The translations under genes were made by a program, and so were the position numbers. A DNA stretch of 64,000 bases, taken from Aridibaculum aurantiacum. GTDB lineage: Bacteria; Bacteroidota; Bacteroidia; Chitinophagales; Chitinophagaceae. The stretch lies in the NCBI RefSeq assembly GCF_017355875.1, contig NZ_JAFEWC010000001.1, positions 1,240,001 through 1,304,000 of the forward strand. The letters are read 5' to 3'. Below, piece after piece: positions 45,181 through 55,300 of the stretch (its first letter is position 1; each line of letters starts with the position of its first letter). The notes under the pieces are model-generated. The model saw only the letters and a list, made by a program, of their open reading frames with translations, made no database searches and was not told the DNA's origin.

Positions 45181-45705
45181 ATGAAGAAAGTGCTATTGCC
45201 TACAGATTTGTCGGTTCAGTCGTTGTGGCCAATCCACAATATTGTAAAAGATTCGAAAGATGAAAAACCAACTATAATTGTAGTTCACACCATTCATTTG
45301 CCTACCTCTATCAGCGACCTGCTTTACCTGGAAGAGCCGTATGATGCAGTGCCTGCTCATTTTACTGAAGCATTGCAAATGTTGCGTAAAAAATATGCAG
45401 CTGAGGTTGAAACTATCAAGTTCAAGTTTATCTATTGTACTACACGTCGTTACCTCAATCTTTTCCTGCAGGGAGCCAATATAGAAAAGGTGTATTTGCT
45501 GCAGAATTATCAGTACAATCAGCCGCTCAAGCAGTCTGCTAATTCAATAGAATTGTTTACTAAAGTGAATGTTCCTGTAGTGCAACTTCCACTTCATAGA
45601 GAAGCATTCTCTGACTATCAAATTCTTTCTGCACTTCTGAATAACAACGAGGAAAAAGAACCAGCCGTGCAGCAACCCGCACAGGCTAGTGTTACCTATC
45701 CGTAA
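45181..45705 (+). CDS. UspA-like universal stress-type protein (divergent)
   Basis: 174 residues. The start MKKVLLPTDLSVQSL resembles the UspA beta-1/loop pattern, followed by IIVVHTIHLPTSISD. No G-2x-G-9x-G(S/T) ATP-binding motif is visible, so it is a non-ATP-binding type or a different fold. The C-terminus is low-complexity (EEKEPAVQQPAQASVTYP). It ends 14 bases before the bestrophin gene and probably forms a two-gene unit with it. It starts about 100 bases after the kinase gene stop. Confidence 0.6.
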   Translation: MKKVLLPTDLSVQSLWPIHNIVKDSKDEKPTIIVVHTIHLPTSISDLLYLEEPYDAVPAHFTEALQMLRKKYAAEVETIKFKFIYCTTRRYLNLFLQGANIEKVYLLQNYQYNQPLKQSANSIELFTKVNVPVVQLPLHREAFSDYQILSALLNNNEEKEPAVQQPAQASVTYP

Positions 45706-45719
45706 AAGGAAAAACAATT

Positions 45720-46634
45720 ATGCTTTTAAGAAAAAATATTCCACTTAAATATATTTTAGGTAAGATCAAGTTTGAGTTGCTGATAGTGACATTATACGCT
45801 GCAGGCGTTGCTATTCTATACCATGTAGTAGATCTGTCTAGCTTTTCATTGCCGATAGGTGTACCAATGGTAATGGGTACAGTAATATCCTTGCTACTTG
45901 CCTTTAGATCGAACCAGGCATATGACCGATGGTGGGAAGCCCGTACTGTTTGGGGAGCTATAGTAAATGATAGCCGCACACTTGCAAGGCAAATAAAAAC
46001 TTTGAGTAAAGAAGCCTACCAGGGTGAAGAATTTTTCTTCTTCAAACAGCGGTTTATTAAGCGGCAAATTGCATGGTGCTATACGCTTAGCAGAACATTG
46101 CGTACGCAAGATCCACTAATAGGTATGCACAAGTTTTTGGTAAAACGCGATATGCAGCACATGGATAATTATACACACATACCTAATGCATTGTTAGAGC
46201 TTCATGGACACGATATTCAGCAGGCATTGGAGAACGGTTGGATCAACTCGTACCAGCAAATTGAGATAGATAAAACACTGACACGCCTATGCGATTCTAT
46301 GGGTAAATGTGAACGTATAAAAAATACCGTATTTCCTGCTACTTACGGCTTGTACATTCACTTCTCGCTCATTGTGTTTTTTATGCTGTTACCTTTTTCA
46401 TTGATAGAAGTGTTTGGTGTTTATTTCATAATACCAGCATTGGTAGCTATAGCTGCTATATTCTTCCTCATCGAAAAAATGGCTATTCACCTGCAGGATC
46501 CATTTGAAAATAAACCAACCGATACGCCAATGACCGCTATCTGTAGCACCATTGAGCGTGATCTTGTACAAATGGTAAATGAAAGCTATGCAGCAGAAGC
46601 AGCCAAGGCAGAAAAACAATTTTACCTGCTTTAA
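45720..46634 (+). CDS. Bestrophin-family membrane protein (anion channel)
   Basis: 304 residues. Family hallmarks: LGVGIPMVMGT-like hydrophobic helix (FSLPIGVPMVMGTVISLLLAF), RSNQAYDRWWEARTVWGAIVNDSR, a long cytoplasmic helical part, and a paired C-terminal hairpin (YIHFSLIVFFMLLPFSLIE, IIPALVAIAAIFFLIEKMAIHLQDPFE). Bacterial bestrophins form pentameric cation or anion channels. A hairpin follows about 57 bases after the stop. Confidence 0.92.
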   Translation: MLLRKNIPLKYILGKIKFELLIVTLYAAGVAILYHVVDLSSFSLPIGVPMVMGTVISLLLAFRSNQAYDRWWEARTVWGAIVNDSRTLARQIKTLSKEAYQGEEFFFFKQRFIKRQIAWCYTLSRTLRTQDPLIGMHKFLVKRDMQHMDNYTHIPNALLELHGHDIQQALENGWINSYQQIEIDKTLTRLCDSMGKCERIKNTVFPATYGLYIHFSLIVFFMLLPFSLIEVFGVYFIIPALVAIAAIFFLIEKMAIHLQDPFENKPTDTPMTAICSTIERDLVQMVNESYAAEAAKAEKQFYLL

Positions 46635-46690
46635 TTACACTAATTTTTTTGGAACACCACTGACTATAAATCCTTTCTTCTATCCACACA

Positions 46691-46716
46691 GGAGGCTACC
46701 TATTTGGGTGGCCTCC
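46691..46716 (+). terminator. Hairpin after the bestrophin gene
   Basis: GGAGGCTACC and GGTGGCCTCC pair with one G-U around a TATTTG loop. There is no strong T-run. The remaining sequence to 46922 has no clear gene. Confidence 0.55.
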
Positions 46717-46922
46717 GCCTATTTAGGGCAACCTGTTTTGGTTGTAAATGATTTTATTTTATAAGAAATAACGCGTTGGCTTCAAGATGAAGAAGTTATT
46801 GCTGTAGATAGCAATTGGCAGATGAATCTGTGAGAAACATCAACAGAATAAGCCAGCCTTATTTACCTGCGCCACAACTTGGGGGTGGCATATGTATTGC
46901 CCACATTCCAAAAACAATCGTT

Positions 46923-48413
46923 ATGGGGAAAGATAGAACTGATAGAACTTTAAAAGGAAAAGATACCAACGGTACATTTCATCCAGGTAAGGGTAAACCA
47001 TCAGGAGCAAATAAGGAAGAGGGATTAGGTTTACATCCTACAGATCCTGAAAAATTGGAAGAATACCTGGCCATGACCGATAAGTATACTGAGGGTGAAG
47101 ATGTTCTGGCTAGTAATGTGCCGCTGAGGCATCCTAACAGGCATCCATCTAAAGCGGACGACAATGGAAGAGAAAGGAACGGAGGCAATGCCAACAACAA
47201 TGGTAACGCTGCTACCGATGAGGGAAGTGATGTTGTAATTGAGCAACTTCCGGGAGTATTGACTAAGGAGCGCTTCGCTGAGCTTGCAAATTATAAAGCA
47301 GATTGTACCATTTCCATTTACATACCTACCAATGGTACAGGTGTGGAAGGAAATGAACAAATGAGTAAGATAGACTTTAAAAGCCTGCTAAATACGGTAG
47401 AGCAGCAGCTAAAGGAGCGTGGTCATACCAGTGCTAAAATTGAAAATTTACTGAAGCCTGGTTACGAGCTAATCAACGACCAGAACTTCCTGAGAAACCT
47501 TACTGCAGGCCTCGCTTTATTCATTGCAGATTGTTTCTTTAAGTACATCAAGATGCCAGTGGCTGCAGAACAGCAAGTTGTGATTGAGCCAACATTTTAC
47601 GTAACGCCGTTAGTGCCTGTGCTTACTCGTAGTGAGTACTTCTACGTACTGGTAGTTACTAAGTCGCAGTTGAAATTGTTCAAGGCGGATGCATTTGGTA
47701 TACAGCCTGTGCCGGTAGATGTGCCAGGTGAAGCAGGTGAAGTAAAAAGGCTTTCTGACCTGGATGCTACTACTTACCGTACGGGAAGTGCTGGTAAACG
47801 TGCTACACCAGTAGCCGAAACTGCATCGTACCATGGTCATGGTGGTGGCAATCCTGATGAGAAAGAGATACTTGCTACTTACTTTGAGTATGTAGATGAT
47901 ATCTTATTCAAATCAGTATTCAATAAGGAAAATGCGCCACTTGTGTTGGCTGGTGTAGAATACCTGCTGCCTATATACAAGAGCGTGTGCGATTACCACA
48001 ACGTTTGGGATAAGTGGCTTACAGGAAACAGGGAAAGGCAAGACACTGCAACCCTTTACCAGGAAGCAAAAGAACTGATGGAGCCTTACTTCATGCAGAA
48101 GCAAAACAAGGCACTGGAGATGTTTGGAAATAAATCAGCTACAGAGCTTACTTCATCTATCATTGATGATGTGATACCTGCAACTTATTATGGCCGTGTG
48201 TCTCACTTGTTTGTATGCAAAGGCTGCCAGGTTTGGGGTTCATTTGATGAAATGGATAATAAACTCACCCTGCACGAAACGCAGCAGGCAGATAGCGAAG
48301 AATTGCTGGATCATGCAGTAATGAAAACGCTGGCCACAGGTGGTGAAGTATACGTACTGGATAAGGAGCATATGCCTGCGGATAGCATGGTTGCCGCTTT
48401 ATTACGTTACTAG
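46923..48413 (+). CDS. Bacterial archaeo-eukaryotic release factor (baeRF) family protein with N-terminal extension
   Basis: 496 residues from the ATG at 46923 (MGKDRTDRTLKGKD). The N-terminal about 100 residues form a Gly/Asn/Lys-rich region (GTFHPGKGKPSG; VPLRHPNRHPSK) of a kind found as a stand-alone motif in Bacteroidota proteins. After a linker the eRF1-like part starts at GVLTKERFAELANYKADCTISIYIP and continues with YVLVVTKSQLKLFKADAFGI, ATYFEYVDDILFKSVFNKENAPLVLAGVEYL and KTLATGGEVYVLDKEHM. It lacks an obvious GGQ peptide-release motif, as usual for baeRFs. It may act on stalled or hibernating ribosomes (inference). Confidence 0.85.
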   Translation: MGKDRTDRTLKGKDTNGTFHPGKGKPSGANKEEGLGLHPTDPEKLEEYLAMTDKYTEGEDVLASNVPLRHPNRHPSKADDNGRERNGGNANNNGNAATDEGSDVVIEQLPGVLTKERFAELANYKADCTISIYIPTNGTGVEGNEQMSKIDFKSLLNTVEQQLKERGHTSAKIENLLKPGYELINDQNFLRNLTAGLALFIADCFFKYIKMPVAAEQQVVIEPTFYVTPLVPVLTRSEYFYVLVVTKSQLKLFKADAFGIQPVPVDVPGEAGEVKRLSDLDATTYRTGSAGKRATPVAETASYHGHGGGNPDEKEILATYFEYVDDILFKSVFNKENAPLVLAGVEYLLPIYKSVCDYHNVWDKWLTGNRERQDTATLYQEAKELMEPYFMQKQNKALEMFGNKSATELTSSIIDDVIPATYYGRVSHLFVCKGCQVWGSFDEMDNKLTLHETQQADSEELLDHAVMKTLATGGEVYVLDKEHMPADSMVAALLRY

Positions 48414-48433
48414 TTTATTTGTTCATATGAAAC

Positions 48434-48468
48434 AAGAGCGTAGTGTTATTATGATACTACGCTCTTTT
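48434..48468. terminator. Bidirectional terminator between convergent genes
   Basis: AAGAGCGTAGT and ACTACGCTCTT form a perfect 11-bp stem with an 11-base loop; A and T runs flank both sides, so it can stop transcription from both directions. Confidence 0.85.
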
Positions 48469-48502
48469 AATTTATGATTTGTTGAGTAGCTGCATGTTCT
48501 TA

Positions 48503-49270
48503 TTAATCACCTAAATCCACCAAAGATCTAACGCTTCTAAAATAGTTTTCGATCCTGAAGCCAAAAGTAAAAAGCAGGTTTTCTCGCCTGGTGCGGCTGA
48601 TATGATTATAGGTGGTGGCAGCTGTAAGACTGAGCCACTTCTTTAGCTTAAAGGATAAGTTGGTATTTGACCTGACAATGAAATCATTTTTATACTGCAA
48701 TGAATTCTGCAAGAATGAGCCGCCATCGAAGGTTACCAGTTCACCTATCTTAAACCTGAACTGCAGCCTGAACGAGTTTCTGAATGTGCTGTATACATCT
48801 CGTATACTATCCGGAAGCACCAGGTCTACATATTCAAACAAGATCCCGTTACTCAGGTTCAGGTAAGCATTGTCTTCATCTAATACACTATACGCTACAC
48901 CTGCTCCCGTTTGCGATCTGTGGTTGATATTGAGCGAATAACTCGCGTCATAATTTGCAAGACCCCAGTAATAAAATCTTTTGTTCCCTCCCTTGTACCA
49001 ATTGAAATCTACAGCGGCCGTTACATCGTTATTGGTAAGCGTTTGCTGTTGTAGGCCATATATCCAATTAGCATTGCTATTAAAAATAAAGTTCTGTTTA
49101 TTGATCTTGAAGCTAGCTGCATTTGTGAGCACGTATGAAGTTCCATCATTTGTTCTATTATTGATACCTGTAGATGCGAAGCTGGTAAAGTAGTGGACGG
49201 AGTCAGAGAACTGCGCATGTGATTGCTGCAGAAGAAACATGCTAAAGCAAAGGGTAAAAAACAGCTTCAT
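48503..49270 (-). CDS. DUF481 outer-membrane-type beta-barrel protein
   Basis: 255 residues from the ATG at 49270. A signal peptide (MKLFFTLCFSMFLLQQSHAQ) is followed by repeated amphipathic strands (FNSNANWIYGLQQQTLTNND; FRLQFRFKIGELVTFDGGSF) ending with a hydrophobic strand (ENLLFTFGFRIENYF). The features match DUF481-type salt-induced barrel proteins of Gram-negative bacteria. It lies 19 bases after the GT-like gene and both are probably co-transcribed. Confidence 0.78.
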   Translation of the reverse strand: MKLFFTLCFSMFLLQQSHAQFSDSVHYFTSFASTGINNRTNDGTSYVLTNAASFKINKQNFIFNSNANWIYGLQQQTLTNNDVTAAVDFNWYKGGNKRFYYWGLANYDASYSLNINHRSQTGAGVAYSVLDEDNAYLNLSNGILFEYVDLVLPDSIRDVYSTFRNSFRLQFRFKIGELVTFDGGSFLQNSLQYKNDFIVRSNTNLSFKLKKWLSLTAATTYNHISRTRRENLLFTFGFRIENYFRSVRSLVDLGD

Positions 49271-49289
49271 GATCTTTTTGCAATTGATG

Positions 49290-50009
49290 TCAATCAAGCT
49301 TAGCTACTGTAGAGTGTACAATGCCACGTATATTCTGTTCCAGTTGTTTCATGCGGTAGATTCTTTCTGTTGCGTCATCTTCTCTTTGATCTTCCGGGCA
49401 GGCAAAATCATTTTCATGCACCTGGATATCCAAACCCATTCTTGCAGCTATACCAAAACAATAAGGTCGCCAGCCCCAGCCAAGGTCCTCTTTTGATTGT
49501 AGCAAGTGCGGCAGTACACTTCGATGAACAAGGAAAGGTCCATAGGTGTGATCGCAAATTCTACCGGTTACTTCAGCGCAACAATTGTTGATCGTTGTTT
49601 CCGTCATTTGTTGAAATGCAGGAAAAGTAGAGAAGCCTTTAGCTGTTCTTGCAAATACTACTACACCAGTATTTTCTGTAGTGGTTAATGTTGGAAGTAT
49701 ATGAGGAAGTTGCTTAAAGAAGTCAAGTTTGTCTGGTTCTGTATACAATACAAAATCCGGTTGTTTTTGCGCTGCCTGTTGCAGGCTTTCTGTCACTTGT
49801 GCCCAAAGCCCTTTTTCTTTAGCACTTAGAACTGTAGCATTGGGCAATTGACTTATATCATCCACAAAAGATCTTGGAGAACCACCATCGGTAACAACGA
49901 AAGGAATATCCAAAGTAGAAAGTTGATACAAAGCTTTTGTCAATAATTCTTCTTCGGCTTCGTTTCGTGCCCAGCTAATGGTGGAAATGGTGATATTCTT
50001 TGAATGCAT
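49290..50009 (-). CDS. Hypothetical glycosyltransferase-like (GT-A fold?) protein
   Basis: 239 residues, no signal peptide. The N-terminus (ISTISWARNEAEEELLTKAL) and FVVTDGGSPRSFVDD resemble nucleotide-sugar-binding loops of GT-A enzymes, and FVLYTEPDKLDFFKQLP could be the acidic motif region. No standard family could be confirmed by eye. It precedes the DUF481 gene by 19 bases on the same strand and is divergent from the PAS gene. Confidence 0.6.
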   Translation of the reverse strand: MHSKNITISTISWARNEAEEELLTKALYQLSTLDIPFVVTDGGSPRSFVDDISQLPNATVLSAKEKGLWAQVTESLQQAAQKQPDFVLYTEPDKLDFFKQLPHILPTLTTTENTGVVVFARTAKGFSTFPAFQQMTETTINNCCAEVTGRICDHTYGPFLVHRSVLPHLLQSKEDLGWGWRPYCFGIAARMGLDIQVHENDFACPEDQREDDATERIYRMKQLEQNIRGIVHSTVAKLD

Positions 50010-50110
50010 GCATGGTTTTTTGCAAACGTAAGTCTATTCAAACGGTATGCCTTCAATTGGAACTAAGCTTGTTAGACAGGAATGAAAATTGTAAACTATG
50101 TAGGAAAAAC

Positions 50111-50848
50111 ATGTTCAATACCAACAGCTTTTTTGACAGCATCTTTAAAAACGCAGCACAAAACGGTATGATGGTGATGACCAAAGATGGAATAATTGAG
50201 CAGGTGAATGAGGCATTTACCAAAGCCTACGGTTATACAACAGAAGATCTTCAATCAAAACATTTTCGCATTTTGTATATAGAGAAAGACCAGAAACTTC
50301 TGCGGCCGGAGATAGAAGTAAACATCACTAACAGGTCTGGTTCACACAGCGATGAAAACTATCTTGTTCATAAAGATGGAACTCCTATTTGGGTTACTGG
50401 TGAAGCAGTATTGGTTGAAACAGAAGAGGGGAGTTGTATTGTAAAGATCATTCAGAATAATCATGCGCAAAAGCAACTGGAGCGTTACCTGCTTGCTAGC
50501 AGTGATGTGCTGGATACTTTATTTGAATCGGTCCAGAGTGGACTTCTCATATTGGATTCTCGTGTTCGTATCATTAAGTGCAATGGTGCTTTCCGCAGGA
50601 TCTTTGGACTACAGGAAAACTTGCCGGAAGGTAGTAAGGTTCAAGAGATCGCTCACCCGTTTTGGCAAAAAGAGGAGATAAAAAAAGACCTGCGAAATGT
50701 ACTGATAGAGCAGAAGCGACTGAAAAAAGAATACATCATGGCCAAAGGCAAGGATGAGTTCATCCGTCTGCGAATTGTTACCAAGATCATGCAAGGCGAA
50801 GACGATCCATCTACGAGATTGTTATTGGTTGTAAAAGAATTAACCTGA
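50111..50848 (+). CDS. Double-PAS sensor protein without output domain
   Basis: 245 residues from the ATG at 50111 (MFNTNSFFDSIF); the open frame reaches 50000 but overlaps the divergent gene. PAS-1: GMMVMTKDGIIEQVNEAFTKAYGYTTEDL and DGTPIWVTGEAVLVE with PAC segment. PAS-2: SGLLILDSRVRIIKCNGAFRRIFGLQ. It stops after the second PAS at LLVVKELT. No kinase, GGDEF or DNA-binding domain is encoded here or just downstream, where a terminator lies. It may bind a ligand and signal through protein contacts. Confidence 0.85.
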   Translation: MFNTNSFFDSIFKNAAQNGMMVMTKDGIIEQVNEAFTKAYGYTTEDLQSKHFRILYIEKDQKLLRPEIEVNITNRSGSHSDENYLVHKDGTPIWVTGEAVLVETEEGSCIVKIIQNNHAQKQLERYLLASSDVLDTLFESVQSGLLILDSRVRIIKCNGAFRRIFGLQENLPEGSKVQEIAHPFWQKEEIKKDLRNVLIEQKRLKKEYIMAKGKDEFIRLRIVTKIMQGEDDPSTRLLLVVKELT

Positions 50849-50940
50849 TCATCTATAGCTGATAAAACAGGGAAGCTTGTGAACTGAAATATTATCTCAA
50901 TAACCTGCTTGATACCAAGGATGGTTTAAGAATATAAATA

Positions 50941-50971
50941 AAAAAGGAGTGGTAAGATGCCACTCCTTTTT
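50941..50971. terminator. Bidirectional terminator
   Basis: AAAAAGGAGTGG and CCACTCCTTTTT form a perfect 12-bp stem with a 7-base loop, between the double-PAS gene and the convergent hydrolase gene. Confidence 0.9.
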
Positions 50972-50987
50972 GTAACAATGTTTCAGA

Positions 50988-51866
50988 TCAAAGTCTTGCT
51001 TTTATGAAAGCCAGTGTTTTCTCATAAGAATCTTTCGTGGCTTCTTTATCAAAATTTGGATTAGATGGATTAGCAAAACCATGGCCCGCATCATAGCGAT
51101 GAACCGTCAGCTTCTTATCCACCTTCTTCATATTTTCTATAAATGCATCCACCATTTCAGGTGATGGGCTCCTGTCTTTGTTGCCAAAGAAACCGATCAC
51201 ATCAGTTTGTAGTTTTTGTAGTTTCTCAAGATTGGTTTCTGGACGGCCATAGTACATAATAGTTCCTGCACCCTGGTTGCCAGCAATTATGCCAGCTTGT
51301 AAACTCCACATGCCACCAAAGCACCAGCCTATGGTGAATATCTTTGCATCTTTTCCTGCATAGGCTATGGCTCCCTTTATTATATTTTCTAATCGCTCGT
51401 TGTTCACGCCCGACATGTACTTCATAGCACTGTCCCTGGTTGTAGCTACCTTGCCATCGTACATGTCCAAAGCCAGTATGGTCACATCATCCAGGTCACC
51501 TGCCAGCTTATCACTTTCCTGCTTTATATAATCATTCAATCCCCACCATTCCTGTATTACTAATAGGTAGTTCTTGCTTTTCTTTTTCCCTTTTATCTCG
51601 TAAGCCATTGCCTTGTTGCCATCAGGGGTTTTAAAATCTATCATCTTGCCTTTCTTGTCTTCCAACTCAAATGGCAAAGGCTCGTCATGCAGCATAGCAA
51701 AATCCATAGTGCGTGCTTCCATTTTTGAATACTCTCTTACATCGCTAATGAAACAACTGGTATAACATTCGGGTGTGAGTGGCTCGGCAGATTGTTTTGT
51801 GAAAGCAGCACTCATGATGGCTGCCATAACAAATGAAGAAAATACAAGGATTAAAAAATTTCTCAT
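50988..51866 (-). CDS. Dienelactone hydrolase family protein, exported
   Basis: 292 residues from the ATG at 51866. A signal peptide (MRNFLILVFSSFVMAAIMSAAF) directs it out of the cytoplasm. The alpha/beta-hydrolase core has VIQEWWGLNDYIK, the nucleophile elbow IGWCFGGMWSL (catalytic Cys), FFGNKDRSPSPE (Asp region) and YDAGHGFANP (catalytic His). The enzymes hydrolyse lactones or related esters; the substrate is unknown. The start faces pyrG across about 300 bases with two inverted repeats. Confidence 0.92.
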   Translation of the reverse strand: MRNFLILVFSSFVMAAIMSAAFTKQSAEPLTPECYTSCFISDVREYSKMEARTMDFAMLHDEPLPFELEDKKGKMIDFKTPDGNKAMAYEIKGKKKSKNYLLVIQEWWGLNDYIKQESDKLAGDLDDVTILALDMYDGKVATTRDSAMKYMSGVNNERLENIIKGAIAYAGKDAKIFTIGWCFGGMWSLQAGIIAGNQGAGTIMYYGRPETNLEKLQKLQTDVIGFFGNKDRSPSPEMVDAFIENMKKVDKKLTVHRYDAGHGFANPSNPNFDKEATKDSYEKTLAFIKARL

Positions 51867-51895
51867 TATGTATAGTTTGTTTGAAATTAACACAT

Positions 51896-51911
51896 ACCAT
51901 GTCCACATGGT
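51896..51911. promoter_or_regulatory. Inverted repeat near the hydrolase start, possible operator
   Basis: ACCATGTCCACATGGT has perfect 7-base arms and a 2-base centre, about 30 bases upstream of the hydrolase ATG and in the divergent hydrolase-pyrG region. Confidence 0.35.
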
Positions 51912-51932
51912 TAATATTTAAATCCAATTTTT

Positions 51933-51960
51933 TTTGCCACCTAAAATTGCTGTAGGTTTG
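51933..51960 (+). promoter_or_regulatory. Candidate promoter for pyrG
   Basis: TTTG at 51933-51936 and TAGGTTTG at 51953-51960, separated by 16 bases, resemble the Bacteroidota -33/-7 pattern. If used, the leader would be about 200 bases. Confidence 0.5.
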
Positions 51961-52006
51961 TACGACCTCTGAGATTTTTTTCTTCTCCGCAGGTCATTCA
52001 GTTTAG

Positions 52007-53815
<1,809 letters not shown>

Positions 53816-53834
53816 TTGTATTGTTACCTAATAA

Positions 53835-53876
53835 AGCAGCGGCTGTTTCAATTTAGAAACAGCCGCTGTTGTTTTA
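53835..53876. terminator. Terminator after pyrG
   Basis: AGCGGCTGTTTC (53838-53849) and GAAACAGCCGCT (53856-53867) form a perfect 12-bp stem with a 6-base loop, followed by GTTGTTTT. It may serve both convergent genes. Confidence 0.88.
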
Positions 53877-53892
53877 TAGGATGAATCTATTT

Positions 53893-55089
53893 CTATGATT
53901 CCTGCTTTGTCATGATGTCTTTCTTCATGCTTTCCCAAAAACCATCAAAACTTTGTGTAGTTGACGTCCAATTCTTCAGTCTTTCTTTCAACTGTTCTTC
54001 CCTTTCAGGCCTTGATGTTTCAAAAAAGTGACGAAGGAAGTTCTCATCATTTTCTTTTGCCAGTTGGTTATACAGTTCTTTCAGGTCTTTTTCTTTCAGT
54101 TGGTTGGTAGTGGCAATCTCTTTTTCCATCTCTTCGCGTAGTCGCACCTTCTCATCATATGTACCTGAAGGAAGAAGCGTCTTTGCCAGTACTGGCATCA
54201 GTTCTATCAGCATCAGTATAACCACAATCAGGATGTAGCGCCACTGTAAGGCAGTATTACTTTTTACAAGATTGTTCAAAGCTTCTATTCGGGTAAGAAA
54301 ACCATTATTTAGCAAGCTTGTAAATGTGTCATTTTCCTTTTTTACAATGGCATCAATAGAAGCAAGTGAACTATCAAGTTCATTGATCTTTGGTTGAGTT
54401 TCAGTTACCAGCTTCCTGTATTCCTCATCCAGCTTCTCATACTCCATTTTTTTAGCCCTGGCTATGTTGTGAATGCCTACTTTTCCACTGCCGCCGGTTC
54501 CATCAATTTCTTGTACAAATGCCTGGCGTGCCGTGGTCACTTCATTATACTTCTTATCAAGTTGTTGCGTGTAAACATCTTTGTTGGCCTGCAAAACAGC
54601 TTGTTGTGGTTTGTAAAGAGAATCGAGTTCTGATTGTTTAGTACGTTTTCGTTTTTCATTGTCCAATGAAGCCTGCAGTTGTATCTCTTTATCAAACATG
54701 TACAAAACAGCAGGTTGCGCCATGAATGTTCCAAGTGTAATGGCAAGAATGGATCGAAGAATAAGTGGAGCCGCTTTTGTTTTGTTGAACTTGTTGATGC
54801 CTTTGATCAGCGCCCTGTCAATGGTTAAAATAATAAACCCCATGAACAGGCCTAAAGCAATAACTGCAACAAGATTAGTTGTGATCGTGGACCAGAAGTA
54901 GGTCCATGCAAGGGTAGCAAAAGCCCATGTAGCCAATACTGTGGTACCTATTATCCGGTAACGGTTCCTGTCTACCACGCAATCTGTCAACAGTTCTTTC
55001 TCGGCTGTACTTAGCCACCACAGGAATTTATCCCACGCCGATGGAGCATAATGCTCCCTCTGCGAAAGTGAAGTGATACTTTCACGCAT
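53893..55089 (-). CDS. DUF4407 membrane protein
   Basis: 398 residues. The family pattern is visible: an N-terminal DKFLWWLSTAEKELL, membrane segments (IIGTTVLATWAFATLAWTYF; LVAVIALGLFMGFIILTIDRALI; APLILRSILAITLGTFMAQP), a long coiled coil (about 145-275) with TRQAFVQEIDGTGGSGKVG, and another membrane helix (WRYILIVVILMLIELMPVLAKTL). The C-terminal tail is charged and helical. The function of this family is not known. It converges on pyrG, with the terminator between. Confidence 0.85.
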   Translation of the reverse strand: MRESITSLSQREHYAPSAWDKFLWWLSTAEKELLTDCVVDRNRYRIIGTTVLATWAFATLAWTYFWSTITTNLVAVIALGLFMGFIILTIDRALIKGINKFNKTKAAPLILRSILAITLGTFMAQPAVLYMFDKEIQLQASLDNEKRKRTKQSELDSLYKPQQAVLQANKDVYTQQLDKKYNEVTTARQAFVQEIDGTGGSGKVGIHNIARAKKMEYEKLDEEYRKLVTETQPKINELDSSLASIDAIVKKENDTFTSLLNNGFLTRIEALNNLVKSNTALQWRYILIVVILMLIELMPVLAKTLLPSGTYDEKVRLREEMEKEIATTNQLKEKDLKELYNQLAKENDENFLRHFFETSRPEREEQLKERLKNWTSTTQSFDGFWESMKKDIMTKQES

Positions 55090-55270
55090 ACAAAAAGATT
55101 GAATTGAAAATGGTGGTTGAAGCGGGGAGATCTACTGTACAGTAACTAAAGTAACAACATTATCAGGTGAAAGACACTGCTGATTTGCCTTTACCACTTA
55201 TTTAACGGCTGCACCTGCCGCTGCTGGCGTTAAGAAAACCTTGATGCGGGTATGCTAACCCTCAAATCCC

Positions 55271-55278
55271 TACCTTTG
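55271..55278 (+). promoter_or_regulatory. -7 box of the yidC promoter
   Basis: TACCTTTG matches TAnnTTTG and lies 22 bases before the yidC ATG. No good -33 TTTG is found at the usual spacing. Confidence 0.55.
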
Positions 55279-55300
55279 CCGACTAATTTTTGAAACTGAT

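Noticed and set aside
46815-46922. Longer start for the baeRF protein
   Set aside because: The added 36 residues begin at a TTG and look non-coding; the ATG at 46923 starts the recognisable N-terminal part.
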